A stretch of DNA of 64,000 bases from JAAUUE01 sp943370025 (lineage in GTDB: Bacteria > Cyanobacteriota > Cyanobacteriia > Cyanobacteriales > JAAUUE01). A program made the translations under genes and the position numbers. The stretch is from positions 1 to 64,000 of the forward strand of contig CALRPI020000001.1 of NCBI GenBank assembly GCA_943370025.1, read 5' to 3'. Positions 7,957 to 17,165 of the stretch are shown in pieces. The stretch's first letter is position 1. Each line of letters starts with the position of its first letter. The notes beneath the pieces are model-generated. The model ran no database searches, was not told the origin of the DNA, and worked only from the letters and a program-made list of their open reading frames with translations.

Positions 7957-9063
7957 TCAAGTATTTAATCTTAAATAACTTTCCACAATTTGTAATATCT
8001 TTGCCGCCGCTGTGCCATCTCCAAAAGGATTAATGGCATTAGCCATCCTAATATAAGATGACTCATCTTGCAACAATTTACTAGCTACTGTAAATATTTC
8101 TTTTGGATTAGTGCCTACTAGTTGGGCGGTGCCGGCGGTGACTGCTTCAGGGCGCTCAGTAGTTTCCCGGAGAACTAAGACTGGTTTGCCAAGGCTAGGA
8201 GCTTCTTCCTGTAAGCCTCCTGAGTCGGTGAGCAAGAGATACGATCGATCGATCGCCCCCACTAGTTGAGCATAATCTAGGGGTTCGGTGAGAAAGACGC
8301 GGGGATGATCTCCCAGAATCTTTTGTAAAGGTTCCCTGACAGTGGGATTGCGGTGCAGGGGCAAGAGCAGGGCAGTGTCGGGGAATTTTTCTAAAATTGC
8401 CAAAAATCCTTGGGCAATATCCAAGAGGGGTTCTCCCCAATTTTCCCGGCGATGGACTGTTGCCAACAGCACTCGATATTTTGACCATTCCAAACCAGGG
8501 ATCGGACAGGGGGGCTGATCCGCCGCTACGGTCAACAGGGCATCGATGACGGTGTTTCCGGTGTGGTGAATGGTTCCGACTACGTTAGATTTTTGCAAGT
8601 TCTCCACCGCTAAAGTAGTGGGGGCAAAGTGGAGTTGTGCCAGTTGGGAAATCAACCGCCGATTTGCTTCCTCTGGGTAAGGATTGAACAGGTCATCGGT
8701 GCGTAAACCAGCTTCGACGTGACCGACGGGAATTTTTTGATAGAAGGCAGCAAGGGTGGCAGCAAAAGCGGTGGTGGTATCACCCTGAACTATGACTAGA
8801 TCCGGTCTTGAGGCTTGCCACAACTCCCCTAAGCCCTGCAAACAGTTACAGGTAATATCGGTCAAGGTTTGGTTGACCCGCATAATTTCCAGATTTTGAT
8901 CCGCCTGCAAGTGAAAAATTTCCATCACCTGATCGACCATTTCCCGGTGTTGCCCCGTGAGGATGACTTGGGTTTGGAATTGGGGCGATCGCTGAAATTC
9001 CCGGATCACCGGAGCCAGCTTAATCGCTTCTGGTCTAGTCCCTAGGGTAATACAAACTTTCAT
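7957..9063 (-). CDS. wecB: UDP-N-acetylglucosamine 2-epimerase (non-hydrolysing)
   Basis: 368 residues from the ATG at 9063 (MKVCITLGTRPEAIKLAPVI), the standard start of the WecB/MnaA family. It interconverts UDP-GlcNAc and UDP-ManNAc for cell-surface polysaccharide. Family motifs seen are VQGDTTTAFAATLAAF, VGHVEAGLRT, PYPEEANRR, LATVHRRENWG, LTDSGGLQEEAPSLGKPVLV and RPEAV. The frame remains open to 9177, but that stretch is translated repeat sequence and is not family-like. No other polysaccharide gene is adjacent. Confidence 0.93.
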   Translation of the reverse strand: MKVCITLGTRPEAIKLAPVIREFQRSPQFQTQVILTGQHREMVDQVMEIFHLQADQNLEIMRVNQTLTDITCNCLQGLGELWQASRPDLVIVQGDTTTAFAATLAAFYQKIPVGHVEAGLRTDDLFNPYPEEANRRLISQLAQLHFAPTTLAVENLQKSNVVGTIHHTGNTVIDALLTVAADQPPCPIPGLEWSKYRVLLATVHRRENWGEPLLDIAQGFLAILEKFPDTALLLPLHRNPTVREPLQKILGDHPRVFLTEPLDYAQLVGAIDRSYLLLTDSGGLQEEAPSLGKPVLVLRETTERPEAVTAGTAQLVGTNPKEIFTVASKLLQDESSYIRMANAINPFGDGTAAAKILQIVESYLRLNT

Positions 9064-9277
9064 AAGGTTTTTAGGGTTGAGTAGGGCAAGGTGGGCAATG
9101 CCCACCCTACCATGAACCAATTTCGGTTCGACTTTGCTCACTGAACGTGGCCGATGCTTACTGAGCGGAGCCGACATTCACTGAGCGGAGCCGAAGTGAA
9201 CTAATTCTCCCCCCTTTTGTTGGCATAGCCTGTTCAAAGGACATAGGGGGGCTGGGGGGGATCAACAGGGCAATTAA
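9064..9277. repeat. cluster of short dispersed repeats between hemL and wecB
   Basis: The gap holds a GTGGGCAATGCCCAC palindrome near 9090, two tandem CACTGAGCGGAGCCGA units (9160-9195) and a C-run/G-run element at 9208-9262. No gene is seen. Confidence 0.65.
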
Positions 9278-10576
9278 TTACAGACTAGATAGCACAGTTC
9301 TGGCGGCGGCGAGGGTGCGATCGATATCTTCCTCAGTATGGGCGATCGAGCTAAAACCTGCCTCAAACTGGGAAGGAGCAAGATAGATGCCTTGCTCTAG
9401 CATTCCCCGATGGAAACGCCCAAACTTAGTGGTATCAGACTTTTTGGCATCTTCATAGTTATGAACCGGATCACCAGTGAAAAACATCCCAAACATACCG
9501 CTAATTTGTCCACCCACGGCAGGATGTCCAGTTTCTTTGGCAATCTGGAGCCAGCCCTCTGCCAATTTCTTAGTGATTTTATCTAAGTATTCGTAGGTTC
9601 CGGCTTTTTGCAGCAACTCTAGGGTTTTGATCCCCGCAGTCATGGCGAGGGGATTTCCCGATAGAGTTCCAGCTTGGTACATGGGACCAGAAGGGGCAAC
9701 CATTGCCATAATATCCTTCCTGCCGCCGTAAGCTCCTACGGGCAAACCACCACCAATAATTTTTCCTAGGGTAGTCAGGTCTGGTGTCACGCCAAATTTC
9801 TCCTGCGCTCCCCCGTAGGCGATGCGAAATCCGGTCATCACTTCATCAAAAACTAGCAAAGCTCCATGCTCTTGGGTCAAAAGGCGCAGCCCTTCAAGGA
9901 ATCCCGCTGCTGGGGGGATAAATCCAGCATTCCCCACTACAGGTTCCAAAATCACCCCGGAAATTTGGTCGGGATACTGGGCAAATAATTCCTTGACTGC
10001 TTCGAGGTCATTAAAAGGGGCGGTGAGGGTATCCACGGTCACAGATTTAGGGACACCGGGGGAATCGGGCAGCCCCAAGGTGGCAACGCCAGAACCAGCC
10101 TTGACCAAAAACATATCGGCGTGACCGTGGTAGCAGCCTTCAAACTTCAGGAGCTTATCCCGACCAGTGAAAGCCCGCATCAGCCGCTGCACTGCCATAC
10201 AAGCTTCGGTGCCAGAGTTGACAAACCTTACCATCTCGATACTGGGAACAGCATCAATCACCATTTCTGCCAAGACATTTTCCAAGGCACAGGGCGCACC
10301 AAAGCTGGTGCCTTTAGCAAGGGCTTGGTGGAGGGCTTCAATAACTTCTGGGTGGGCATGGCCACAGATAGCGGGACCCCAAGTGCCGACATAATCAATA
10401 TATTGGTTGCCATCCACGTCCCAAATATAGGCACCGTTGACGCGATCGAATACGATCGGCTGCCCACCGACAGACTTAAATGCCCGGACTGGAGAATTGA
10501 CCCCACCGGGCATCAGGTTCCGGGCAGCAGCAAAAATTTCTTCTGATTTTTGTGTATTTAATGTATTGGTAATCAA
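9278..10576 (-). CDS. hemL: glutamate-1-semialdehyde 2,1-aminomutase
   Basis: 432 residues, full length. This PLP enzyme converts glutamate-1-semialdehyde to 5-aminolevulinate, the tetrapyrrole precursor for chlorophyll, haem and phycobilins. Diagnostic stretches are NLMPGGVNSPVRAFKSVGG, FEGCYHGHADMFLVKAGSG, LVFDEVMTGFR and the PLP-lysine motif TLGKIIGGGLPVGAYGG. It has a long upstream region (10577-10974) with repeats and no co-directional neighbour close by, so it is probably transcribed alone. Confidence 0.97.
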   Translation of the reverse strand: MITNTLNTQKSEEIFAAARNLMPGGVNSPVRAFKSVGGQPIVFDRVNGAYIWDVDGNQYIDYVGTWGPAICGHAHPEVIEALHQALAKGTSFGAPCALENVLAEMVIDAVPSIEMVRFVNSGTEACMAVQRLMRAFTGRDKLLKFEGCYHGHADMFLVKAGSGVATLGLPDSPGVPKSVTVDTLTAPFNDLEAVKELFAQYPDQISGVILEPVVGNAGFIPPAAGFLEGLRLLTQEHGALLVFDEVMTGFRIAYGGAQEKFGVTPDLTTLGKIIGGGLPVGAYGGRKDIMAMVAPSGPMYQAGTLSGNPLAMTAGIKTLELLQKAGTYEYLDKITKKLAEGWLQIAKETGHPAVGGQISGMFGMFFTGDPVHNYEDAKKSDTTKFGRFHRGMLEQGIYLAPSQFEAGFSSIAHTEEDIDRTLAAARTVLSSL

Positions 10577-10829
10577 GGTTTTTCTCTGAGAATTAGTATT
10601 TATGTAGAGTTATGGGAAAATGGTATCATCCTACCTTGGCTAGTGCAATATAACAATCTTAAATGCAGCGATAATGCAGTACTTCTCATTTCAAATCCTA
10701 GGTTGGGTTCAGCAATAGGTAATTCAATTAGGAACGCCATGGCAGTTCTAATTGAGTTGAGAAAGACGTACTTGCAGATGTGCAGTTCTCAACCTTCTCC
10801 AGTTTGAAATCATTTAGGTTCAGCATATA

Positions 10830-10928
10830 TAGCGATCCTAAATGGTTTCACCCGCTGCAGGTGGGTGAAACCATCTGTCAGAAGCAAATTGATTTGACAA
10901 GTGGCTAGCAAATGATTTAGGAACGCCA
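10830..10928. repeat. MITE family A, copy 1 (diverged)
   Basis: It begins TAGCGATCCTAAAT and ends ATTTAGGAACGCCA, flanked by TA. The inner palindrome is GGTTTCACCCGC / GTGGGTGAAACC. It lies in the hemL-hisIE divergent region 10577-10974. Further AT-rich and palindromic fragments with ATTAGGAACGCCAT at about 10728-10742 suggest older relics. No gene is seen in the gap. Confidence 0.75.
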
Positions 10929-10974
10929 TATTATGAATAATTTCAGTTAAACAATAATTCTTGTTAAATCACCT

Positions 10975-11622
10975 ATGGATACTCAACAAAAAGATTTCTC
11001 CCCTTCAATTCCCATTGATAAAATTATCTACAATGAACAGGGTTTAGTCCCAGCGATCGTCCAGGATTATTTAGATGGGACGGTATTGATGATGGCATGG
11101 ATGAATCAAGACTCTCTAGCTAAAACCTTGGCTACGGGAGAAACAGTTTTTTGGAGTCGATCGCGTCAAGAACTCTGGCATAAGGGAGCAACTTCTGGAC
11201 ATACTCAGAAGATTAAATCTATTCGCTATGATTGTGATAGTGATGCTCTATTAATCACCGTTGAACAAGTTGGTGATATCGCCTGTCATACCGGAGAGCG
11301 GAGTTGTTTTCATCAAGTAGATGGAAGTATCAATCCCCCTCCTGCGGATACCCTTTCTCAAGTGTTCCAAGTCATTACAAATCGCCGAGATCATCCCTTA
11401 GAAACTTCCTACACTTGTAAATTATTAGCAGGTGGAGACAACAAAATTCTTAAGAAAATTGGCGAAGAATCGGCAGAAGTGGTGATGGCTTGCAAGGATG
11501 ATGACCAAGATGCGATCGCTGGCGAAGTAGCTGATCTTTTCTACCATACCCTAGTGGCAATGGCATACCACCACGTAGATATCAAAGCCGTCTATGCTAA
11601 ACTTCAAGAACGAAGAGGTTAA
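10975..11622 (+). CDS. hisIE: bifunctional phosphoribosyl-AMP cyclohydrolase / phosphoribosyl-ATP pyrophosphatase
   Basis: 215 residues carrying two histidine-biosynthesis activities (steps 2 and 3). HisI is at about 15-115 with MMAWMNQDSL, FWSRSRQELWHKGATSGH, YDCDSDALL and CHTGERSCF, including the metal-binding Cys and Asp residues. HisE is at about 125-210 with NKILKKIGEESAEVVMACKD and EVADLFYHTLV. This fusion is the usual cyanobacterial form. The ATG at 10975 is clear. No histidine gene is adjacent, as expected for scattered cyanobacterial his genes. Confidence 0.96.
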   Translation: MDTQQKDFSPSIPIDKIIYNEQGLVPAIVQDYLDGTVLMMAWMNQDSLAKTLATGETVFWSRSRQELWHKGATSGHTQKIKSIRYDCDSDALLITVEQVGDIACHTGERSCFHQVDGSINPPPADTLSQVFQVITNRRDHPLETSYTCKLLAGGDNKILKKIGEESAEVVMACKDDDQDAIAGEVADLFYHTLVAMAYHHVDIKAVYAKLQERRG

Positions 11623-11691
11623 ACTATTTTAGCCACTAAAGTTTATTAACTATTCAATTATTGCAATCTTCAGTGATTCACATGGCTTTGA

Positions 11692-11958
11692 CTATAGTTA
11701 TCCTAAATGAATTTAGAATTTTAGAGGGTTGAGAACGGCTCCCCCGGAGGGCTGCCGTGTACACACAAGTATTGATCATCTCGTTTAATGGGGAAGATCC
11801 CCCTTAAAAAGGGGGACTTAAATTAATTCTCCCCCCTTTTTAAGGGGGGCTGGGGGGGATCAAATCCTGAAACGTAGTCGGAGTGGACTTGTGTGTACAC
11901 CGTAGCCCGGAGGGGGAGACGTTCTCAACCCATTTAGGATTGCTATTATACCCAACCA
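11692..11958. repeat. nested repeat: family A variant interrupted by a second palindromic element
   Basis: Outer ends ATAGTTATCCTAAATGAATT (from 11693) and CCCATTTAGGATTGCTAT (to about 11956) match the compact variant at 16951-17036. Inside, GTGTACACACAAGT near 11757 and ACTTGTGTGTACAC near 11898 form 14-bp inverted ends of another element. That element itself contains a C-run/G-run hairpin (11806-11862). This fills most of the hisIE-mtnP gap (11623-12046); no gene is seen there. Confidence 0.7.
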
Positions 11959-12046
11959 TAGTCAATTGAGGGCTGAGCGTAGTCGAAGCCCATCGCCACT
12001 CATTTAGGATTGCCATATCACTAAATTTATTAACTATTTATTAACT

Positions 12047-12919
12047 ATGACTCAGGCAAAAATTGGTATCATCGGCGGCAGTGGCTTATACAAAATGGAA
12101 GCTTTGAAGGAAGTTCAAGAACTAGAAATTGATACTCCCTTTGGTAAGCCTTCTGATGCCATAATTCTTGGCAAATTAGAGGGTACTCCAGTAGCTTTTC
12201 TTGCTCGTCACGGCAGAAATCACCATCTTTTACCTTCGGATTTGCCCTTTCGAGCTAATATCTACGCCATGAAAAGTTTGGGTGTAGAATACCTGATTTC
12301 CGCCTCGGCAGTGGGTTCCCTCCAGCAAGAGGCAAAGCCCCTCGATATGGTGATTCCTGATCAATTTATCGATCGCACTAAAAATCGCATCTCTACTTTT
12401 TTTGGGGAAGGAATTGTCGGGCATATTACCTTTGGGGATCCGGTTTGTGGACAATTATCTCAAGTCCTTGGTGATGCCGTAGCTAGTCTGAATTTGTCAG
12501 AAGTGAATCTGCATCGAGGTGGGACTTATGTTTGTATGGAAGGTCCTGCTTTTTCGACTAAGGCAGAATCAAATCTCTACCGGAGTTGGGGGGCAAAAAT
12601 TATTGGTATGACTAATTTACCAGAGGCTAAACTAGCGCGGGAAGCAGAAATTGCCTATGCTACTTTAGCTCTAGTTACCGACTACGATTGTTGGCATCCA
12701 GACCACGATAGTGTGACGGTTGAAATGATTATTGGCAACTTAACAAAAAATGCCGTAAATGCCCAAAAGGTAATTCAAGAAACTGTCAAAAGACTAACGG
12801 CAAATCCACCCCATTCCGAAGCTCATTCTGCTTTGAAGTATGCCATCCTTACTCCATTAGATAAGGTTCCTGCGGCAACTAAAGATAAATTAGAATTATT
12901 ATTGAAACAATATCTGTAG
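12047..12919 (+). CDS. mtnP: S-methyl-5'-thioadenosine phosphorylase
   Basis: 290 residues of the PNP/MTAP family. It cleaves methylthioadenosine with phosphate to adenine and methylthioribose-1-phosphate for methionine salvage. Seen: GIIGGSGLY phosphate loop, FLARHGRNHHLLPSDLPFRANI, SASAVGSL, GGTYVCMEGPAFSTKAES, GMTNLPEAKLAREAE and VTDYDCWH. Ser/Asp patterns fit 6-aminopurine specificity. The next small gene begins 24 bases later and is likely co-transcribed. Confidence 0.93.
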   Translation: MTQAKIGIIGGSGLYKMEALKEVQELEIDTPFGKPSDAIILGKLEGTPVAFLARHGRNHHLLPSDLPFRANIYAMKSLGVEYLISASAVGSLQQEAKPLDMVIPDQFIDRTKNRISTFFGEGIVGHITFGDPVCGQLSQVLGDAVASLNLSEVNLHRGGTYVCMEGPAFSTKAESNLYRSWGAKIIGMTNLPEAKLAREAEIAYATLALVTDYDCWHPDHDSVTVEMIIGNLTKNAVNAQKVIQETVKRLTANPPHSEAHSALKYAILTPLDKVPAATKDKLELLLKQYL

Positions 12920-12943
12920 TGATGGTAAAGGAGGAGAAGAATC

Positions 12944-13141
12944 ATGGAAGTCACGATCGATTGTGCGACCGCCTGTGTCAATGGCTGCGTTTTAGGCGAA
13001 AAATGCCCCAACAAGGAATACGCTGCCGCTGCCTCGAACTTTATTAAGGAAGTCTCCCTAGACGATATGATTGCCATGGCTGCTGAGGCACAACGAAAAA
13101 AAGCAATGGCTCCTCCAGTATGGATTTTGCCAGAAGAATAG
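12944..13141 (+). CDS. small cysteine-containing conserved protein, 65 aa
   Basis: A short protein with four cysteines near the N-terminus (DCATACVNGCVLGEKC), a spacing that could bind a metal or an iron-sulphur cluster, followed by a helical segment and the end PPVWILPEE. Strong ribosome-binding site AGGAGGAG precedes the ATG. It is in an operon arrangement after mtnP. I do not recognise a named family; the function is unknown. Confidence 0.7.
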   Translation: MEVTIDCATACVNGCVLGEKCPNKEYAAAASNFIKEVSLDDMIAMAAEAQRKKAMAPPVWILPEE

Positions 13142-13150
13142 GCCGATTTA

Positions 13151-13178
13151 GCCAAAGAGGTTGTCTGACCTCTTTGGC
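13151..13178. terminator. hairpin terminator candidate after the mtnP operon
   Basis: Perfect 10-bp arms GCCAAAGAGG and CCTCTTTGGC around an 8-base loop, 9 bases after the stop. It has no following T-run. Confidence 0.6.
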
Positions 13179-13274
13179 GATCGACATAAAATATTTCAGG
13201 CAATTATCTTGACAATCTAAATTACCTAGTCTATAACTGTGAATAACAGATGAATATCTGAACCTAAGATTTTC

Positions 13275-13370
13275 GTCTCATGGGTATCATCTCTCAGTCT
13301 CACCCCCGTGCTTACGACAGAATACTGTATATGCACCGAGGTGAGGGTAAGAGATAGTAAGTTTGAGACG
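13275..13370. ncRNA. candidate structured RNA or long imperfect hairpin
   Basis: Nested complementary blocks in order: CGTCTCA (13275) with TGAGACG (13364-13370), TATC..TCTCT with AGAGATA, CTCACC with GGTGAG, and GTGC with GCAC. The loop is CTTACGACAGAATACTGTATAT. It sits in a gene-free stretch (13142-13674) 300 bases before an HNH gene. Which strand is expressed, if either, is unknown. Confidence 0.4.
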
Positions 13371-13674
13371 TTGACCAAAGGACTACAAGCTCAGAGAACT
13401 GGGTTTATCATGAATGATTGGTAATTGAGCTAATGGTTAATAACCTATAAGGCTCTTAAAGATTGCGTAAAGTCATGCAATTTTCATAATTGTATATACT
13501 ACCAGCCAAAAACCTCATAGGCTGATTAATTACGTAGAATCCCACTACTCGTTTATAAGTACCTTTTACAAATTAGGTAGCAATTGAAAAGACATCCCTT
13601 ATTTCATGGGGTAGGATTTTTTTCATTTCTTGATATTCCAATGTTGCTAAGAATCGTAACCAAGGAGATATGGA

Positions 13675-13974
13675 ATGTCCACATTATTAAATAACAAACA
13701 GATCAATCACCAACCTTGGTGGAAGGAGTCCAAAGAAAAAAGAGCTTTAAAGAAACAACTCATTAGTGTATTTGGCTTAAGTTGTTTTTGGTGTAGATGT
13801 ACCTTACCAGAAAAAGAGCTAACTCTTGACCATCAAATACCCAGAAGTAAGGGTGGTTCCAACAACCCGGAAAATCTACGACTTGCTTGTTTCCCCTGCA
13901 ATAATTCTCGTGGTAATAGCTTATTTCCACCTGAACGTATATATAACCTTCATGGGATGTCAACCATACCTTAG
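13675..13974 (+). CDS. HNH endonuclease-domain protein, 99 aa
   Basis: A compact HNH nuclease fold: CFWC...., LTLDHQIPRSKGGSNNPENLRLACFPCN with the His metal ligand in DH, the central Asn and two CxxC zinc pairs. There is no extra domain. AAGGAG lies before the start; an ATG two codons upstream is also possible. It has a 530-base leader with a long hairpin. It may be a free-standing nicking-type enzyme; the biological role is unknown. Confidence 0.85.
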   Translation: MSTLLNNKQINHQPWWKESKEKRALKKQLISVFGLSCFWCRCTLPEKELTLDHQIPRSKGGSNNPENLRLACFPCNNSRGNSLFPPERIYNLHGMSTIP

Positions 13975-14130
13975 CTTCCAAATCTGACTTGCTTCCCTGC
14001 ATCCCCACTTAGAAAATTTTAATAACCTAGACATCTTTTTCTAAAGAGATTTAAGGGGAGCAAGAATTTCTTAAATATATTTAAAATCAGCCTTCAGTTA
14101 ATAGCAAGAATTAATAGCAAATAAGATAAA

Positions 14131-14814
14131 ATGCACAAACTTTTGATGTTTAATGATGAGAAACTTTTGCGACAGGCACTAACCCATCGATCGTACGTCA
14201 GCGAAAATCCTAGAGAGGGAGGAGATAACGAGCGCTTGGAATTTCTTGGCGATGCAATTCTTAATTTTCTTAGTGGCGAATATCTTTATAAGATTTATCC
14301 CGAACTAGGAGAAGATGAAATGACTCGAAGGCGAGCAGCCCTTGTGGATGAAAAACAATTAGCCATCTTCGCCACAGAGATTGGTTTAGATTTTAGAATG
14401 CGCCTAGGACAAGGGGCAATGCGTGATGGTGGTTATCAAAATCCAAACCTGCTTAGTAGCACTTTTGAAGCGGTGATTGGAGCTTATTACTTAGATAGTA
14501 ATCGAGATATTGAAATTCTTCGTCCTTTAATCAAACAACTCTTTGATTCTGTCCCTAAAGGCGTGATGGCTGTGCGATCGAATGTAGATTCCAAGAATAA
14601 ATTTCAAGAATTTGCTCAAGCAAATGGGGCAAAAAATCCACCACGTTATCTGACAGAAAAACTCGGTGGTCCTGATCATGCCCCTGATTTTATTTCTAAA
14701 GTTTATGTAGATGAAAAGCTCTATGGCCAAGGTCAAGGTCGGAGTAAGAAAGATGCCGAAAAACAAGCAGCGGAAGATGCGATCGCCAAATTGAAGAAAC
14801 AAGGATTACTATAA
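14131..14814 (+). CDS. rnc: ribonuclease III
   Basis: 227 residues. The N-terminal RNase III domain contains the signature NERLEFLGDAIL with catalytic acidic residues, and a second acidic site in STFEAVIGAYYLDS. The C-terminal double-stranded RNA-binding domain (about 155-225) ends KKDAEKQAAEDAIAKL. It processes rRNA and other double-stranded RNA. The N-terminus is short (MHKLLMFNDEKLLRQALTHRSY), as in many cyanobacterial copies. Confidence 0.95.
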   Translation: MHKLLMFNDEKLLRQALTHRSYVSENPREGGDNERLEFLGDAILNFLSGEYLYKIYPELGEDEMTRRRAALVDEKQLAIFATEIGLDFRMRLGQGAMRDGGYQNPNLLSSTFEAVIGAYYLDSNRDIEILRPLIKQLFDSVPKGVMAVRSNVDSKNKFQEFAQANGAKNPPRYLTEKLGGPDHAPDFISKVYVDEKLYGQGQGRSKKDAEKQAAEDAIAKLKKQGLL

Positions 14815-14945
14815 AATCTAAAATCATTACATCAACAGGATTGCGGCTAAAAGAATATCTAAAAAGGGAATCTGGTTGACTGAAGTCGCAGCGACAAGAG
14901 CAAAACCTGCCGACCCAGGTTGCAGAAGATATCAGATTGTTCTTA

Positions 14946-14992
14946 GTCCGCGCAGGCGGACTTTGTTCTTGTAGTTGCGGTTTTAACCGCCA
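14946..14992. repeat. paired short palindromes
   Basis: AGTCCGCGCAGGCGGACT at 14946-14963 and GCGGTTTTAACCGC at about 14978-14991, separated by a short spacer, lie between rnc and the phosphatase gene. This compound motif is familiar from many cyanobacterial intergenic regions. Confidence 0.55.
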
Positions 14993-15045
14993 AACACTTC
15001 TCAACTTATCAATTTCTTAACCTGAAGGGATTATGGTAAATCGGT

Positions 15046-16848
15046 ATGATCAACCAATCAGTACAGCGCAACCTCTGGGCGATCGCCCTTCTCCTGTTTG
15101 TTGCCATTGTCAGCCCCATAGTATCCCTGATGCTCAAGCAGCCTATCATGCCTAATCCGACTGCCCAGCTACTTTCCGACCCATTTTTGCAGTTGCCGAC
15201 CCCCACTTCGGTGCAGGTGGTTTGGTTTACAGAATTTCCCGGTCAGGCTCATACCGTCAGCTATGGGCAGAACCTTCAGCAACAGGCAGTGGCAAAGACT
15301 AGCAAACTCAGCCGGACTCAAGAAGATCAATATTCTTTGGTCGGTGAACAGAAAGAGCGGGGGCAGGTCTATGCAAACCCCACTCCTAGGGATATTTGGC
15401 GACATGAAGCGATCGTCCCAAATCTGACACCGGGGAAGCGGATTCCTTACAAAGTTAGCAGTACCAATGGCGATGGGCTGGTAATTTCTAGCCGCGAATT
15501 TACCCTTGCTCCGGCTCCCGTTGCTGGTCAACCGCTGAAAATTCTCCTCACCTCCGATCATCAACTCATGCCCATGACGGCAGCCAACTTGCAAAAAGTC
15601 CAAGAAACCATTGGTAGAGTAGATGGAGTATTTTTTGCCGGTGATCTCCAGAATGTGCCCGATCGCGCCTCCGAGTGGTTCGATGACAACCGAGGCGGTG
15701 CTTTCTTCCCCTGTCTCCAGGGCAGAGCCAGCTACCAGCTAGAAAAAAATGGGGTGAAAACTACCTACCAAGGAGGCGAAATTATCCAACACACACCCCT
15801 CTTTGCCGCTACGGGCAATCACGAAGTCATGGGTCTGGCTGATTCCGAACTGGATCTGAATCAACAATTTAACGATCCTCGCCCCCGTGCTGCTGCTGCT
15901 CAACTCTACAACACCTATGCTCCAGTTTTGAACCCCAAGAACAATCCAGCGATTCGGGAAAATTTCATCAAAAATAATTCCTACAATACCGATACCTTCC
16001 GAGAAATCTTTAGTCTGCCGAGGAGTAAGACTGGAGACGAAAATTATTATGCCGTCAGCTTTGGCGATATTCGCTTAGTTTCCCTCTACGTGACTAATCT
16101 CTGGCGCACCCCAGACCCCAAGGCAAGGGGTAGATTTCAAGAACAACAAGCTGACCTAAATAATCCCCAAAATTGGGGTTATGGGCAGATTATTTTTGAA
16201 TCTATCCAGCCGGATAGTCCCCAATACCAATGGCTAGTGCAGGAATTGAATAGCCCTGAATGGCAACGGGCAAAATATAAGATGGTCATGTTCCACCATC
16301 CCCCCCATTCCCTAGGGGGAAACATCGTCCCGCCCTATACTGATCCGGTGCAGGCGATCAATCGCAATGACCAAGGCGAAATCACCGCTGTTCGTTACGC
16401 CTATCCCCAGAGCAAGGATTATATTATTCGAGACCTAGTACCCCTCCTCGAAAAAGCTGGAACCCATTTAGTCCTCTACGGTCACACCCACATCTGGAAT
16501 CGTTTTGTCAGCAAAACTGGCATGAACTTTCTGGAAAGTTCTAATGTCGGCAATACCTACGGCGCGTACACCGGGGACAAGAAGCGTCCTGTGCCCGAAA
16601 ATTCCCCAGAAAAATACATAGTTACTGGCAATCCCAACGGATTATTCCCCATTATTCCCACCCTTGCCCCTATAACCGGAGAAGATGGTCAACCCCAGCC
16701 CTACCTATCCAGCAACGATATTACTGCTTTTAGCATTTTAGATACGGTTACAGGCTTGGTGAGTAGCTATCGGTTTGATACAAGGGAACCCAAGGCTGGG
16801 GTAATTAAGTTCGATGAATTTCCCTTGAACTCTAGATTGAAGGATTAA
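15046..16848 (+). CDS. purple-acid-phosphatase-like metallophosphoesterase, membrane-anchored or secreted
   Basis: 600 residues. Residues 8-32 form a hydrophobic signal or anchor helix. A fibronectin-like N-terminal domain (about 45-150, with VQVVWFTEFPGQAHTVSYG) precedes a calcineurin-like phosphoesterase domain: LLTSDHQ, FFAGDLQNV, ATGNHEVMG, MFHHPPHS and LYGHTHIW. This order and motif set fit purple acid phosphatases, which hydrolyse phosphate esters outside the cytoplasm. The first and second motifs deviate from canonical GDxG/GDxxY, so activity may differ. It stands alone. Confidence 0.8.
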   Translation: MINQSVQRNLWAIALLLFVAIVSPIVSLMLKQPIMPNPTAQLLSDPFLQLPTPTSVQVVWFTEFPGQAHTVSYGQNLQQQAVAKTSKLSRTQEDQYSLVGEQKERGQVYANPTPRDIWRHEAIVPNLTPGKRIPYKVSSTNGDGLVISSREFTLAPAPVAGQPLKILLTSDHQLMPMTAANLQKVQETIGRVDGVFFAGDLQNVPDRASEWFDDNRGGAFFPCLQGRASYQLEKNGVKTTYQGGEIIQHTPLFAATGNHEVMGLADSELDLNQQFNDPRPRAAAAQLYNTYAPVLNPKNNPAIRENFIKNNSYNTDTFREIFSLPRSKTGDENYYAVSFGDIRLVSLYVTNLWRTPDPKARGRFQEQQADLNNPQNWGYGQIIFESIQPDSPQYQWLVQELNSPEWQRAKYKMVMFHHPPHSLGGNIVPPYTDPVQAINRNDQGEITAVRYAYPQSKDYIIRDLVPLLEKAGTHLVLYGHTHIWNRFVSKTGMNFLESSNVGNTYGAYTGDKKRPVPENSPEKYIVTGNPNGLFPIIPTLAPITGEDGQPQPYLSSNDITAFSILDTVTGLVSSYRFDTREPKAGVIKFDEFPLNSRLKD

Positions 16849-16850
16849 TA

Positions 16851-16948
16851 TAGCAACCCTAAATGGTTTCACCCGCCGGAGGCGGGTGAAACCATCTGCC
16901 AGAAGCAAGTTGACTTAGTAACTGTTCTCAAATGATTTAGGATTGCTA
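16851..16948. repeat. MITE family A, copy 2
   Basis: 98 bp, TAGCAACCCTAAAT to ATGATTTAGGATTGCTA, with the GGTTTCACCCGCC / GGCGGGTGAAACC hairpin. It begins just after the phosphatase stop codon. Confidence 0.85.
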
Positions 16949-16950
16949 CA

Positions 16951-17036
16951 TAAAGATACTAAATCATTTGAGAACGGCTCCCCTCCGGGGAGCCGTTCTC
17001 AATCCTCTAAAATTCTCAATTCATTTAGGATAACTA
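16951..17036. repeat. MITE family A, compact variant
   Basis: It directly abuts the previous copy. Its ends are TACTAAATCATTT and TCATTTAGGATAACTA, with a different core hairpin (GAGAACGGCTCCCC / GGGGAGCCGTTCTC). The reverse complement matches the interrupted copy at 11692. Confidence 0.75.
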
Positions 17037-17165
17037 TATATACTTTTGCGGAAAAACTTCATTGTTCTGTGGTTAATTCTTTATGATTAAGTCATCAGGG
17101 ATTAAAGCAGTCAGAGGACAATTTGTGGTCTCTAGGCTGCGAATTTACAGGAATCTTTTTTAGTT

